Shown here: positions 34,203-42,730 of the stretch, piece after piece
Position numbering within the stretch: position 1 is the stretch's first letter
Layout: the number at the start of each line of letters is the position of its first letter
Assembly: GCA_001897605.1 (NCBI GenBank)
Contig: MKTL01000001.1
Span: 558,001 to 622,000 of the forward strand
Source of the DNA: Clostridiales bacterium 38-18
GTDB lineage: Bacteria; Bacillota; Clostridia; Peptostreptococcales; Acidaminobacteraceae
Length of the DNA stretch: 64,000 nt
Direction of reading: 5' to 3'
Made by a program: the position numbers and the translations under genes
Notes under the pieces: generated by a model
Database searches by the model: none
The model's input: the letters and a program-made list of their open reading frames with translations, nothing else
What the model was told of the DNA's origin: nothing

Positions 34203-35618
34203 ATGGCATTTACAAAGGATTTTTTATGGGGATCTGCATCAGCAGCATATCAGATAGAAGGCGCATATGATACAGCAGGTAAAGGCCCTTCAATTTGGGA
34301 CATATGGGCTCATTTACCTGGCAAGACCTTTGAAGGAACAAATGGTGACATCGCTTGTGACCATTATCATAGAATAGAAGAAGATGTTGCTCTAATGAAA
34401 GAAATGGGGCTAAAAGCGTACCGTTTCTCTATATCGTGGCCGAGAATCATTCCTGCGGGAACAGGTGCAATCAATCCAGAGGGAATAGCGTTTTATAATA
34501 AGCTAATTGATACACTTATCAAAGCAGAAATTGTTCCGATGGTAACCCTTTATCACTGGGATCTTCCACAAGCATTACAAGATGAATACAGTGGATGGGA
34601 ATCTAGGAGAATCATCGATGATTTTGTCAATTACTCAAATGTATGCTTTGAGAACTTTGCAGATAGAGTAAAATATTGGATCGTCATGAATGAACCCAAT
34701 ATATTTACGTCTCTAGGCTATATGTTAAAGCTTCACCCACCAGGTATTCAGGATGAAGCGATTTATCTTAAAGCCTTTCATCATACGGTTTTGGCACATG
34801 CAAAAACAGTAATTGCATATAAGGAAGCTGGCTACGACGGGATGATTGGTTCGAGTATCGCATATACACCAACCTATGCTGCATCTGACAGTCAAGAGGA
34901 TCAAAGAGCAAAACGTAACTTTGATGTGACAGGACCATTATGGTATCTAGACGGTTATTATAAAGGTGCCTATCCAGTTGCTGGCGTTGCTTACTACACA
35001 AAAAAAGGTGTCATGCCAGTTGTTACCAGAGCAGATGAGACGATGATGGCTGCAGCTGCTGAGCTTGCTGATTTTATCGGGATTAATTACTATCAGACGG
35101 CAACGATTGCGCATAATCCAGAGGATGGCGTTGGATTTAGTGAAATGAATACATCTGGTAAAAAGGGAACACAGTCTGAGAATGGCATACCAGGTCTTTA
35201 TAAACAAATTCATAATGACAAATTGGAGTACACTGACTGGGACTGGGCAATCGACCCAGATGGGCTTCGTTATGGTCTAGAAATATTAAATAAAAGATAC
35301 GGTTTACCGATTATTATCAGCGAAAACGGTCTAGGGGCGTATGATGTACTGACTGAAGCAGGTGAGGTAAACGACGACTATAGAATTGATTTTCTACGTA
35401 AGCATATATTGGCTTGTGAAGCAGCCATGTCGCATGGCGTTAATTTGCTTGCCTATTGCACATGGTCATTTACAGATTTGTTAAGCTGGCTGAATGGCTA
35501 TAAGAAGCGATACGGCTTTGTACACATTGATTTTGATTCAGAAGCGCTCAAAAGAACGAAGAAAAAGTCTTACTATTGGTATCAAAATGTAATTGCTACG
35601 AATGGTGAGGAACTGTAG
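34203..35618 (+). CDS. GH1 beta-glucosidase
   Basis: 471 residues, no signal peptide. N-terminal FLWGSASAAYQIEGAYDTAGKGPSIWD signature, acid/base Glu164 in MNEPN, nucleophile Glu374 in ISENG, and WSFTDLLSWLNGYKKRYGFVHID near the C-terminus. The aglycone loop lacks an obvious phospho-glucoside Ser/Lys/Tyr set, so it probably acts on free beta-glucosides delivered by an ABC importer. The next gene encodes a ROK sugar kinase starting directly after its stop. AGGAGG precedes the ATG. Confidence 0.95.
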   Translation: MAFTKDFLWGSASAAYQIEGAYDTAGKGPSIWDIWAHLPGKTFEGTNGDIACDHYHRIEEDVALMKEMGLKAYRFSISWPRIIPAGTGAINPEGIAFYNKLIDTLIKAEIVPMVTLYHWDLPQALQDEYSGWESRRIIDDFVNYSNVCFENFADRVKYWIVMNEPNIFTSLGYMLKLHPPGIQDEAIYLKAFHHTVLAHAKTVIAYKEAGYDGMIGSSIAYTPTYAASDSQEDQRAKRNFDVTGPLWYLDGYYKGAYPVAGVAYYTKKGVMPVVTRADETMMAAAAELADFIGINYYQTATIAHNPEDGVGFSEMNTSGKKGTQSENGIPGLYKQIHNDKLEYTDWDWAIDPDGLRYGLEILNKRYGLPIIISENGLGAYDVLTEAGEVNDDYRIDFLRKHILACEAAMSHGVNLLAYCTWSFTDLLSWLNGYKKRYGFVHIDFDSEALKRTKKKSYYWYQNVIATNGEEL

Positions 35619-36530
35619 GTGACTATGAAATATTTAGCGATAGATATTGGGGGATCAGCGATTAAGTCAGCAATTATTGACGCTGAAGGAAATATTTATG
35701 AAAAAACCAGTTTGCCAACCCCCCAAACGAATTTTGAAGATTTTATGGAAAGGTTAACCCAAATTGTACATTGGGGCAATAGCCTCACACATTTATCTGG
35801 AATTGCTTTAAGCCAACCCTGTGTCACCAACGCTGAGACAGCAGAAGCATTAAGTGAAGGTGCGTTAATCTATATTAAAAATACGAATCCAGCGAAATTG
35901 CTCGGGGAGAAATTCAATTTACCCTATTCAGCTGAAAACGATGGCAATTGTGCCGCATTAGCTGAAATCTGGATCGGTGGTGCTAAAACTTCAAATGATA
36001 TTGCACTTGTGGTGTGTGGCTCTGGTATAGGTGGCGCGGTTGTCATTGACCGAAAAATCAAAACTGGCGTCAATCGCTTTGCAGGTGAGTTTGGTATGTT
36101 TGTAATGGGAATGGATGATGCTGGAATGCCTCTCACTTGGAGTTTTAAAGGTGCAACGCTATCTTTGGTTAAAGATTATGCTCAGAGAGTAGGAAAAGAT
36201 TATCGTTATTTAGATGGCAAGAAGGTTTTTGAATATGCGGATGCAGGAGATGTAGATGCAATTGCAAGTGTTGATTCATTCTTCAGATACTTTGCATTTG
36301 GCGTTCACAATATTCAACATGTATATGACCCTGAGCTCATATTAATAGGTGGTGCTATTAGCGGAAGACATGATTTTGTTGAGAGGCTGACTTTGCAGCT
36401 AGACTGGTTAAATGATCAAATCGAATGGTTATTGGCAAGACCAAAAGTGGCTATTTGTGAATGCGGCGCTGATGCAAATCTGCTGGGTGCAGTTTACCAT
36501 CTATTAAATAATCGAATGCATCAAATTTAG
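35619..36530 (+). CDS. ROK-family sugar kinase (glucokinase or beta-glucoside kinase-like)
   Basis: 303 residues. ATP-binding DIGGSAIKSAI at the N-terminus, catalytic Asp in ENDGNCAALAE, and GSGIGGAVVIDRKIKTG. It lacks the zinc-binding CxCGxxGCxE motif of glucokinases and NagC-type ROK proteins, as do BglK-type beta-glucoside kinases. It starts immediately after the GH1 stop: GTG 35619 is 7 bp from GAGGA; ATG 35625 is an alternative. Likely phosphorylates glucose (or cellobiose) released or handled together with GH1. Confidence 0.88.
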   Translation: MTMKYLAIDIGGSAIKSAIIDAEGNIYEKTSLPTPQTNFEDFMERLTQIVHWGNSLTHLSGIALSQPCVTNAETAEALSEGALIYIKNTNPAKLLGEKFNLPYSAENDGNCAALAEIWIGGAKTSNDIALVVCGSGIGGAVVIDRKIKTGVNRFAGEFGMFVMGMDDAGMPLTWSFKGATLSLVKDYAQRVGKDYRYLDGKKVFEYADAGDVDAIASVDSFFRYFAFGVHNIQHVYDPELILIGGAISGRHDFVERLTLQLDWLNDQIEWLLARPKVAICECGADANLLGAVYHLLNNRMHQI

Positions 36531-36539
36531 GTTTGATAG

Positions 36540-36569
36540 TTGACGGTTGAATTCATAAAGTGTTATGAT
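36540..36569 (+). promoter_or_regulatory. Promoter of LacI regulator 2
   Basis: TTGACG (36540-36545), 18 bp, TATGAT (36564-36569). Confidence 0.75.
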
Positions 36570-36576
36570 TAGAAAG

Positions 36577-36592
36577 TCGAAAACGATTTCGG
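36577..36592. promoter_or_regulatory. LacI 2 operator at its own promoter
   Basis: TCGAAAACGATTTCGG, a near-palindrome placed at the transcription start. It is nearly identical to the two sites before the GH3 xylosidase (38881 and 38958). Implies autorepression. Confidence 0.75.
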
Positions 36593-36620
36593 AGTTTTCT
36601 TCAAGGAAGGAATGATTCTA

Positions 36621-37664
36621 ATGGTTACAATTTATGACATCGCAAAAGCATGTGGCTGTTCCAGTGCGACAGTGTCTAAAGCACTCAATAATTACCCTGA
36701 CGTCAGTGCGAAAACAAGAGAAAAGATTCTTAAGAAGGCAAAGGAATTGGGCTTTGTTCCTAATTTACAAGCTAGGGCATTAATTACGAATAAGACGTGG
36801 AACATCGGGGTTCTTTTTGAAGATAAAAGCCACAGTGGTTTAACTCACTACTTTTTCTCTCAGGTTCTGCAGGGCGTAAAAGAGCAGGCTGAAGAAAAAG
36901 GCTACGATATTACTTTTATATCTAAAAATCTAGGTGGCGTTGAAATGACCTATCTAGAACACTGTAATCGTAGGAAAATTGACGGTGTTGTCATCGCTTG
37001 TATCGATTTTGAGGATCCTCAGGTTACGGAATTAATGGAAAGCGATTTACCAGTTGTGGCAATCGATTTCATAACCAGTCATATTGGTTCTATAGTGTCT
37101 GATAATGTAAAGGGTCTATATGAGATTACCAAATATATGATTTCGCTAGGGCATAAGGATATTGTCTATGTATATGGACATGAGACTCATGTTACTGAAG
37201 AACGTATACGTGGTTTCCGAAAAGCGCTTGATGAAGCGAGTATCCCCTTTAGCGAAAGAATGTTAGTTAAATCTAAATACAGTGAGCGTGAAGACAGTGA
37301 AGAAGCTGTGGAGTATATAATAAAACGAGGCAATTTACCAACAGCCATTATTTTTCCAGATGATTGTGCAGCGATATGGGGAATTAAAACACTCCGTTCT
37401 CATGGAATTAAAGTGCCTGAGGATATTTCGGTGGCAGGATTTGACGGTGTTGAGATAGGTGAAATGGTGTATCCAAGATTGACGACAATGCGCCAAGATA
37501 CTTCAAGATTAGGTAAAGAAGCTTCACTACGTTGCATTCAAATGATTGAAACCAAGGTTCATAATCCAACGATGACGACCATTGGTGTGGAGCTTATAGA
37601 GGGTGGGACTGCGATGCCGCCTAGAGAAAAGGATGTCATCTTAAAGCCTAAAAAGAAAAATTAA
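36621..37664 (+). CDS. LacI-family transcriptional regulator 2
   Basis: 347 residues. Helix-turn-helix VTIYDIAKACGCSSATVSKALNNYPDVS, hinge PNLQARALITNK, and an effector domain ending SVAGFDGVEIGEMVYPRLTTM. ATG 36621 is chosen because AAGGAAGGA lies about 9 bp before it; ATG 36612 lies inside that SD. It controls itself and the GH3 xylosidase through TCGAAAACGNTTTCGA sites, and possibly xylA. Close relative of regulator 1 in layout. The C-terminal tail is very basic (KPKKKN). Ligand likely a xylo- or gluco-oligosaccharide or monosaccharide. Confidence 0.93.
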   Translation: MVTIYDIAKACGCSSATVSKALNNYPDVSAKTREKILKKAKELGFVPNLQARALITNKTWNIGVLFEDKSHSGLTHYFFSQVLQGVKEQAEEKGYDITFISKNLGGVEMTYLEHCNRRKIDGVVIACIDFEDPQVTELMESDLPVVAIDFITSHIGSIVSDNVKGLYEITKYMISLGHKDIVYVYGHETHVTEERIRGFRKALDEASIPFSERMLVKSKYSEREDSEEAVEYIIKRGNLPTAIIFPDDCAAIWGIKTLRSHGIKVPEDISVAGFDGVEIGEMVYPRLTTMRQDTSRLGKEASLRCIQMIETKVHNPTMTTIGVELIEGGTAMPPREKDVILKPKKKN

Positions 37665-37683
37665 CAATTACGCACAACAACCT

Positions 37684-37733
37684 AAAAAAGACTAGAACAT
37701 ATCAAATGAGATGTGCTCTAGTCTTTTATATTT
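37684..37733. terminator. Bidirectional terminator between LacI 2 and galM
   Basis: Long imperfect stem AAAGACTAGA..CATATC / GA.ATGTG.TCTAGTCTTT with AAAT loop, A-run on the left and T-rich run on the right, between convergent genes. Confidence 0.88.
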
Positions 37734-37741
37734 TTGATGCT

Positions 37742-38728
37742 CTAATTTGGATCAAAATCAAACGCGGTTTGATGCTTATAAGGCTGATCCTTATAGGACA
37801 GCTTTAACTCGTCAAGATTGGAATTTGCAACATTTGTCAAATCCTGAGTTTCAAAGCATATGCCTGTGCGATTATTAAATTGATGTCCTGAAGAACTCAT
37901 TGTTGAATCGAGATAATTGCCACTATAGATAACTGAGTAAGGCTGAGTTGTCTTCACTCTTAATTTTCGTCCAGATTGTGGATCGGTTAATTCTACGAGT
38001 GGATCAATTCCATTGGCTTTAAAAGGATGATCAATGCCACGGGCACCAGTTATATCCTCCGCATCAGAATGAATAATTTCTGAGAGCGGTCGACTCTCAG
38101 AGAAATCTAAGTCAGAGTCCTTTAGTGGTACAAGCTGAATAGGAAGGCTAAGTGCGTTCAACCTCGCATAGTGTGAGGCGTTTAGTTTTAGGTAATGCGA
38201 TTCAATAGAGGTGTCTAGATTGCCACTTAAATTAAAATAACTATGATTTGTTAAAGAGAAATAAGCGGGCTCAGAAGGCGTTGCGGTATATTCTATCGTC
38301 AATGCTTCATCTTTGACGGAATAAGTTAGTTCATAAATAACTTCAAATGGATTTGCCTCTAAATAGGGATGAATGAGTGTAAATTTCACATGATCTTCAG
38401 AGCTTGATGCCAAAGACCATATTACATTATGTAGACCATCCTTTCCTGAGTGTAACGCATTTTCATTTATAGAACAGTCTAACTGATAATTTTGCTCACC
38501 AAGTGGTAGTTTCCCCTCTAAAGTTCTACCTGCAACTGGGCCAACAAAGCAACCAATAAATAAAGGATTGGTCCAATAATCGGTAAAATCCTCGTAGTTA
38601 AGAACGACATTTGATCTATTGCCAGCCTGATCCTTCGCCATAATTTCGGTGATAATGCCACCAAGGTTTAATATTTTAACTGTAAATCCAGAATTGCTTT
38701 TTAGCTGAAACTCAATTATGTCCTGCAT
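37742..38728 (-). CDS. galM: Aldose 1-epimerase (mutarotase)
   Basis: 328 residues. Interconverts alpha and beta anomers of aldoses. Family patterns: NLGGIITEI, GCFVGPVAGRTLEGKL, ALHSGKDGLHNVIW (catalytic His), SLTNHSYFNLSG with the second His, and FETQDLTN with the catalytic Glu near the C-terminus. Start at 38728 because GGAGGT lies just before it; the frame is open further upstream through the promoter. Supplies the beta- or alpha-xylose/glucose anomer needed by the isomerase and kinases. Divergent from the GH3 xylosidase. Confidence 0.93.
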   Translation of the reverse strand: MQDIIEFQLKSNSGFTVKILNLGGIITEIMAKDQAGNRSNVVLNYEDFTDYWTNPLFIGCFVGPVAGRTLEGKLPLGEQNYQLDCSINENALHSGKDGLHNVIWSLASSSEDHVKFTLIHPYLEANPFEVIYELTYSVKDEALTIEYTATPSEPAYFSLTNHSYFNLSGNLDTSIESHYLKLNASHYARLNALSLPIQLVPLKDSDLDFSESRPLSEIIHSDAEDITGARGIDHPFKANGIDPLVELTDPQSGRKLRVKTTQPYSVIYSGNYLDSTMSSSGHQFNNRTGICFETQDLTNVANSNLDELKLSYKDQPYKHQTAFDFDPN

Positions 38729-38755
38729 GAACTTACCTCCTTTCAGAATAAGCAC

Positions 38756-38784
38756 ATCATACTTGCCTTTTTTTATACTGTCAA
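38756..38784 (-). promoter_or_regulatory. Promoter of galM
   Basis: On the minus strand: TTGACA (38784-38779), 17 bp, TATGAT (38761-38756). A near-consensus promoter 28 bp before the start codon. Confidence 0.85.
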
Positions 38785-38844
38785 GAGGTGGTTTTGATAT
38801 TAGCACATAAATTAAAAAAAATAGCAAGTCGACAAATTTTTATA

Positions 38845-38873
38845 TTGACCTGTCAAAAAGTTTTAAGTATAAT
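38845..38873 (+). promoter_or_regulatory. Promoter of the GH3 xylosidase / importer 2 operon
   Basis: TTGACC (38845-38850), 17 bp, TATAAT (38868-38873), with the LacI operator starting 8 bp after the -10 box. Part of the 303-bp galM/GH3 gap. Confidence 0.88.
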
Positions 38874-38880
38874 TTAAATA

Positions 38881-38896
38881 TCGAAAACGTTTTCGA
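38881..38896. promoter_or_regulatory. LacI 2 operator, perfect palindrome
   Basis: TCGAAAACGTTTTCGA, 16-bp perfect palindrome at the transcription start of the xylosidase promoter. The best member of the operator family. Confidence 0.88.
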
Positions 38897-38957
38897 AAAA
38901 TCAAATGACTATATACATCGTTTTAAGGTTTTAATAAACCATTTTTTTTAACTAAAG

Positions 38958-38973
38958 TCGAAAACGATTTCGA
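38958..38973. promoter_or_regulatory. LacI 2 operator, second copy
   Basis: TCGAAAACGATTTCGA, one mismatch from the perfect site 77 bp upstream. Spacing of about seven helical turns would suit looping by a tetramer or two dimers. Confidence 0.8.
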
Positions 38974-39031
38974 AAAAATATTTGAAATACTCCCAAAGTG
39001 TGGGTGCAATCATAAGATGAGAGGAAACAAC

Positions 39032-41125
39032 ATGGAGAAATATCAAGACAAAGCACTTACCCCGAAAGAAAGAGCGATCGATTTGGTATCTAGAATGACG
39101 CTTGAAGAGAAAGTAAGTCAGTTAAGCTATAATGCATCTGCAATTGAAAGACTTGGTGTTCCAGCTTATAACTGGTGGAATGAATCTCTGCATGGTGTCG
39201 CAAGAGCGGGTACTGCGACGATGTTTCCTCAAGCGATTGGCTTAGCAGCAATGTTTGATGATGAAAAATTGCTTGAGGTTGCAGAGGTTTGTGCAACAGA
39301 GGCAAGAGGTAAATTCAACCAAAGTCAAAAATATGGAGACACAGGTATCTATAAAGGGTTAACCATGTGGTCGCCAAACATTAATATATTTAGAGACCCA
39401 AGATGGGGAAGAGGACAAGAAACCTATGGGGAATGTCCGTTTCTTACAGCTAGATTGGGGATTGCTTTTGTAAATGGACTTCAAGGTAATGCAGAAAATC
39501 TAAAAACAGCAGCGTGTGCTAAGCATTTTGCGGTTCATAGTGGCCCTGAAGGCATTCGACATGAGTTTGATGCGATTGCGACACCTAAGGATTTATCAGA
39601 GACTTATCTCCCTGCTTTTGAAGCTTTAGTAAAAGAAGCTCATGTAGAAAGTGTCATGGGGGCATATAATAGAGTTAATGGTGAAGCAGCTTGTGCCAGC
39701 GAATTTTTAACAGGAAAATTAGAAGCTTGGGGATTTAACGGTCACTTTGTATCCGATTGCTGGGCAATAAGAGATTTTCATACAAAGCATTTAATTACAA
39801 ATACAGTCGAAGAATCAGCAGCATTGGCATTAAGACTGGGAGTTGATTGCAATTGCGGAGATAGCTATTATTATCTGCTTTCTGCTATCAAAGCGGGTCT
39901 CGTATCTGAGGATTATGCAACAGAATCTGCAGTTAAGCTGATGACCACTCGATTCAAACTCGGTCTTTTCGATGGCAATCCTGAATATGATGCAATCGGA
40001 TTTGATCAAGTAAGCTCAAGCGCTCATAAAAAACTTTCTCAAGAATGTGCAGAAAAATCAATTGTATTGTTAAAGAATAATGGACTACTCCCAATCAAAA
40101 GGGATCAAATAAAAACAATTGGTGTGATTGGTCCTAACGCAGCAAGTATAGATGCTCTCAGAGGCAATTATTTCGGTACTGGTGATGAATATACAACTTT
40201 CTTAAAAGGTATTCAGGAGCGATTTGAGGGTAGAGTTTATTATGCTGAAGGCAGTCATTTATTTAAGGATTCTCTACAGCCTTTAGGTGAATATGGCGAT
40301 GGCTATGCAGAAGCAAAGGCGGTGGCAGCACACTCCGATCTGGTTGTCTTATGTGTTGGACTCGATGCAACCATTGAAGGTGAAGAGGGTGATACTGGAA
40401 ATGCATTTGCTGCTGGAGATAAAAATGATTTGTTTCTACCAAAGGTACAGCAGGAATTAGTCGATATCGTTTTAGAACTTAACAAACCGACAGTGATTGT
40501 CGTTTCTGCAGGATCTGCTATCAATCCTAAAGGCGATAAGGCAGATGCAATCCTGCATGCCTGGTATCCAGGTCAGATGGGTGGAAAGGCTTTGGCAAAC
40601 ATCTTGTTTGGAGACGTTTCACCATCCGGTAAGCTTCCAGTTACTTTCTATGAGGATGTTGAATTATTACCTGACTTTGAAGATTACAGCATGACTAATA
40701 GAACCTATAGATATGCAGAAAATAATGTTCTTTATCCGTTTGGTTACGGATTGACATACTCTAAAGTCAATATATCTGACCTTTCCTATGACCCACATAC
40801 TAGCATTGCTAGCTTGAGCATTGAGAACTTAGGGGATTATGAAACGGATGAAGTTATTCAGCTTTATATGAAAGATCTTGAGTCCATTGAAGCAGTTAGA
40901 AACTACAACTTATGTGGATTTAAGAGAGTTCATCTAAAGCGAGATGAAATTGTAAAAATGGAGCTTTTGGTTCCTAGAAGTGCATTTGAGGTTGTCGATC
41001 AGAAGGGTGATAGAGCCGTGCAAAGCAACAAATTCAGATTGTTTGCAGGTGTGAGTCAGCCAGATGAGCTCAGTCAAAGATTAAGTGGAATACCGGTAAA
41101 AAGTTTTGAAATCGTACTAAAGTAA
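39032..41125 (+). CDS. GH3 beta-xylosidase
   Basis: 697 residues, no signal peptide. It resembles plant/bacterial xylan 1,4-beta-xylosidases of GH3: LGVPAYNWWNESLHGVA, TMWSPNINIFRDPRWGRGQETYGECP, CAKHFAVHSGPE, nucleophile Asp242 in VSDCW, DCNCGDSYYY, a second alpha/beta sandwich domain with IVLLKNNGLLPI and GLDATIEGEEGD, and a FnIII-like C-terminus. ATG 39032 is used because AGAGGAAA precedes it; ATG 39017 has no SD. First gene of the operon with importer 2. Cleaves imported xylo-oligosaccharides to xylose for xylA/xylB. Confidence 0.94.
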   Translation: MEKYQDKALTPKERAIDLVSRMTLEEKVSQLSYNASAIERLGVPAYNWWNESLHGVARAGTATMFPQAIGLAAMFDDEKLLEVAEVCATEARGKFNQSQKYGDTGIYKGLTMWSPNINIFRDPRWGRGQETYGECPFLTARLGIAFVNGLQGNAENLKTAACAKHFAVHSGPEGIRHEFDAIATPKDLSETYLPAFEALVKEAHVESVMGAYNRVNGEAACASEFLTGKLEAWGFNGHFVSDCWAIRDFHTKHLITNTVEESAALALRLGVDCNCGDSYYYLLSAIKAGLVSEDYATESAVKLMTTRFKLGLFDGNPEYDAIGFDQVSSSAHKKLSQECAEKSIVLLKNNGLLPIKRDQIKTIGVIGPNAASIDALRGNYFGTGDEYTTFLKGIQERFEGRVYYAEGSHLFKDSLQPLGEYGDGYAEAKAVAAHSDLVVLCVGLDATIEGEEGDTGNAFAAGDKNDLFLPKVQQELVDIVLELNKPTVIVVSAGSAINPKGDKADAILHAWYPGQMGGKALANILFGDVSPSGKLPVTFYEDVELLPDFEDYSMTNRTYRYAENNVLYPFGYGLTYSKVNISDLSYDPHTSIASLSIENLGDYETDEVIQLYMKDLESIEAVRNYNLCGFKRVHLKRDEIVKMELLVPRSAFEVVDQKGDRAVQSNKFRLFAGVSQPDELSQRLSGIPVKSFEIVLK

Positions 41126-41203
41126 GGACAAAAGTATTTGTGTTAGGATTCAATTGTTTCAAACGTCAATGGTGCAAACTAGAGATTTTAGCCTAGAAAT
41201 CAC

Positions 41204-41219
41204 TAGTTTACATAAACTA
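41204..41219. promoter_or_regulatory. Candidate XylR operator before binding protein 2
   Basis: TAGTTTACATAAACTA, a perfect 16-bp palindrome 30 bp before the lipoprotein start. TAGTTT/AAACTA arms resemble known XylR (ROK) boxes of Firmicutes. A separate imperfect hairpin (41176-41209, AAACTAG..CTAGTTT) overlaps its left side. Confidence 0.5.
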
Positions 41220-41248
41220 AGTTTTAAAAAATAGTTAGGGGGAAGACG

Positions 41249-42631
41249 ATGAGAAAACTTATAAGTTTATTATTGGTCGTATTGATGGTGTTTAGCTTAG
41301 CAGCTTGTGGCAGTTCAAATAATGATACGACTACAACAGCAGCAGCTGAAACAAATGTAACTGAAGCAACAACTAGCTCAGGTTCTACTGAGAAAACTGT
41401 ACTTAACGTATGGTCGTTTACAGAAGAAGTACCAGGTATGATTACAAAGTATTTAGAAACACATCCAGATTTTGCAGCAAAATACGAAATTAAAACAACT
41501 GTTATTGCTACAACTGATGGCGCATACCAACCAGCACTTGACCAAGCATTAGCTTCTGGTGGTGCAGATGCTCCAGATCTTTTCACTGCTGAAGCAGCAT
41601 TCGTTCTTAAATACACACAAGGCGATGCATCACAATATGCAGCACCTTATAAAGATTTAGGCATCGATGTTGATAACGCAATTAAAGCAGCTGATATCGC
41701 TCAATATACAATAGATATCGGTACAAATCCTAATGGCGATGTAGTCGGTTTAGGCTACCAAGCAACAGGTGGTGCGTTTATTTATCGTCGCTCAATTGCT
41801 AAAGACACTTGGGGCACTGATGATCCAGCTGAAATCGCAAAAATCATCGGACCAGGTTGGGACAAATTCTACTCAGCAGCTGCTGATCTTAAAGCTAAAG
41901 GGTACGGAATCGTTTCAGGCGATGGCGATATCTGGCATGCAGTAGAAAACAGCTCTGACACACCTTGGGTTGTTGATGGCAAATTAAACATCGACCCTAA
42001 ACGTGAAGCTTTCTTAGATCTTTCAATGAAACTTAAAGAAAATGACTATCACAATGACACACAAGACTGGCAAGATGCTTGGTTTGCTGACATGAAAGAT
42101 GCTGGCGCTAAGAAAATCTTCGGTTACTTTGGTCCAGCTTGGATGATCAACTATGTAATCGCTGGAAACAGTGGTGACACATTTGGTGATTGGGCAGTTT
42201 GTGAACCACCTATCGGCTTCTTCTGGGGCGGTACTTGGGTACTTGGTTCAGCATCATCAGATAACAAAGATGCTGTTGGCGAGTTAATCAACTGGATTAC
42301 ACTTGATACAACTGAACAAGGCTTACAATATATGTGGGCAAATGGTACTTTAAATGGCGAAGGCGGCACTAAAGACGCAGTTGCTTCAGGTACTGTAATG
42401 AGCATGTCGAATGGTGAACTTGAGTTCTTAGGTGGTCAAAATATGTTTGATGTATTTATTCCAGCTAACCAATTTGCTAACGGCAAAAACTTAACTCAAT
42501 ATGATGAAACCATTAACACTTATTGGAGAGATCAAGTAAGAGCATACACTTCTGGTTCTAAGAGCCGTGAAGATGCAATTAAAGATTTCAAACAAATGGT
42601 TGCAGACAACTTAGATATCGAAGTAGAATAA
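41249..42631 (+). CDS. Sugar ABC transporter substrate-binding lipoprotein 2
   Basis: 460 residues. Signal peptide with lipobox LAAC (Cys20), a Thr/Ser/Ala-rich linker, then a family-1 extracellular solute-binding domain: VLNVWSFTEEVPGMI, APDLFTAEAAFVLKY, IGFFWGGTWVLGSASSDNKDAV. Trp/Tyr-rich ligand site. GGGGGAAG before the ATG. Lies between the xylosidase and two permeases, so xylo-oligosaccharides or xylose are the likely ligands. A stem-loop follows, as for binding protein 1. Confidence 0.92.
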   Translation: MRKLISLLLVVLMVFSLAACGSSNNDTTTTAAAETNVTEATTSSGSTEKTVLNVWSFTEEVPGMITKYLETHPDFAAKYEIKTTVIATTDGAYQPALDQALASGGADAPDLFTAEAAFVLKYTQGDASQYAAPYKDLGIDVDNAIKAADIAQYTIDIGTNPNGDVVGLGYQATGGAFIYRRSIAKDTWGTDDPAEIAKIIGPGWDKFYSAAADLKAKGYGIVSGDGDIWHAVENSSDTPWVVDGKLNIDPKREAFLDLSMKLKENDYHNDTQDWQDAWFADMKDAGAKKIFGYFGPAWMINYVIAGNSGDTFGDWAVCEPPIGFFWGGTWVLGSASSDNKDAVGELINWITLDTTEQGLQYMWANGTLNGEGGTKDAVASGTVMSMSNGELEFLGGQNMFDVFIPANQFANGKNLTQYDETINTYWRDQVRAYTSGSKSREDAIKDFKQMVADNLDIEVE

Positions 42632-42644
42632 TTGTAAGAATCTG

Positions 42645-42684
42645 TGGGATAGAATAGGAAAAAGAGTAATCTTATTCTATCCCA
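42645..42684 (+). other. Stem-loop between binding protein 2 and permease
   Basis: TGGGATAGAATA (42645-42656) pairs with TATTCTATCCCA (42673-42684), 12 bp, 16-nt loop, no T-run. Probable mRNA stabiliser or attenuator giving more binding protein than permease. Confidence 0.75.
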
Positions 42685-42730
42685 TATGTATGTTAGAAAC
42701 TGATAGAAGATTTATGGGGGTGAGTGAAAT

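Noticed and set aside
36577-36592. CcpA cre site
   Set aside because: The sequence has a LacI-family core but the TCGAAA..TTTCGA arms differ from cre (TGNAANCGNNNNCA) and recur only near LacI 2 targets.
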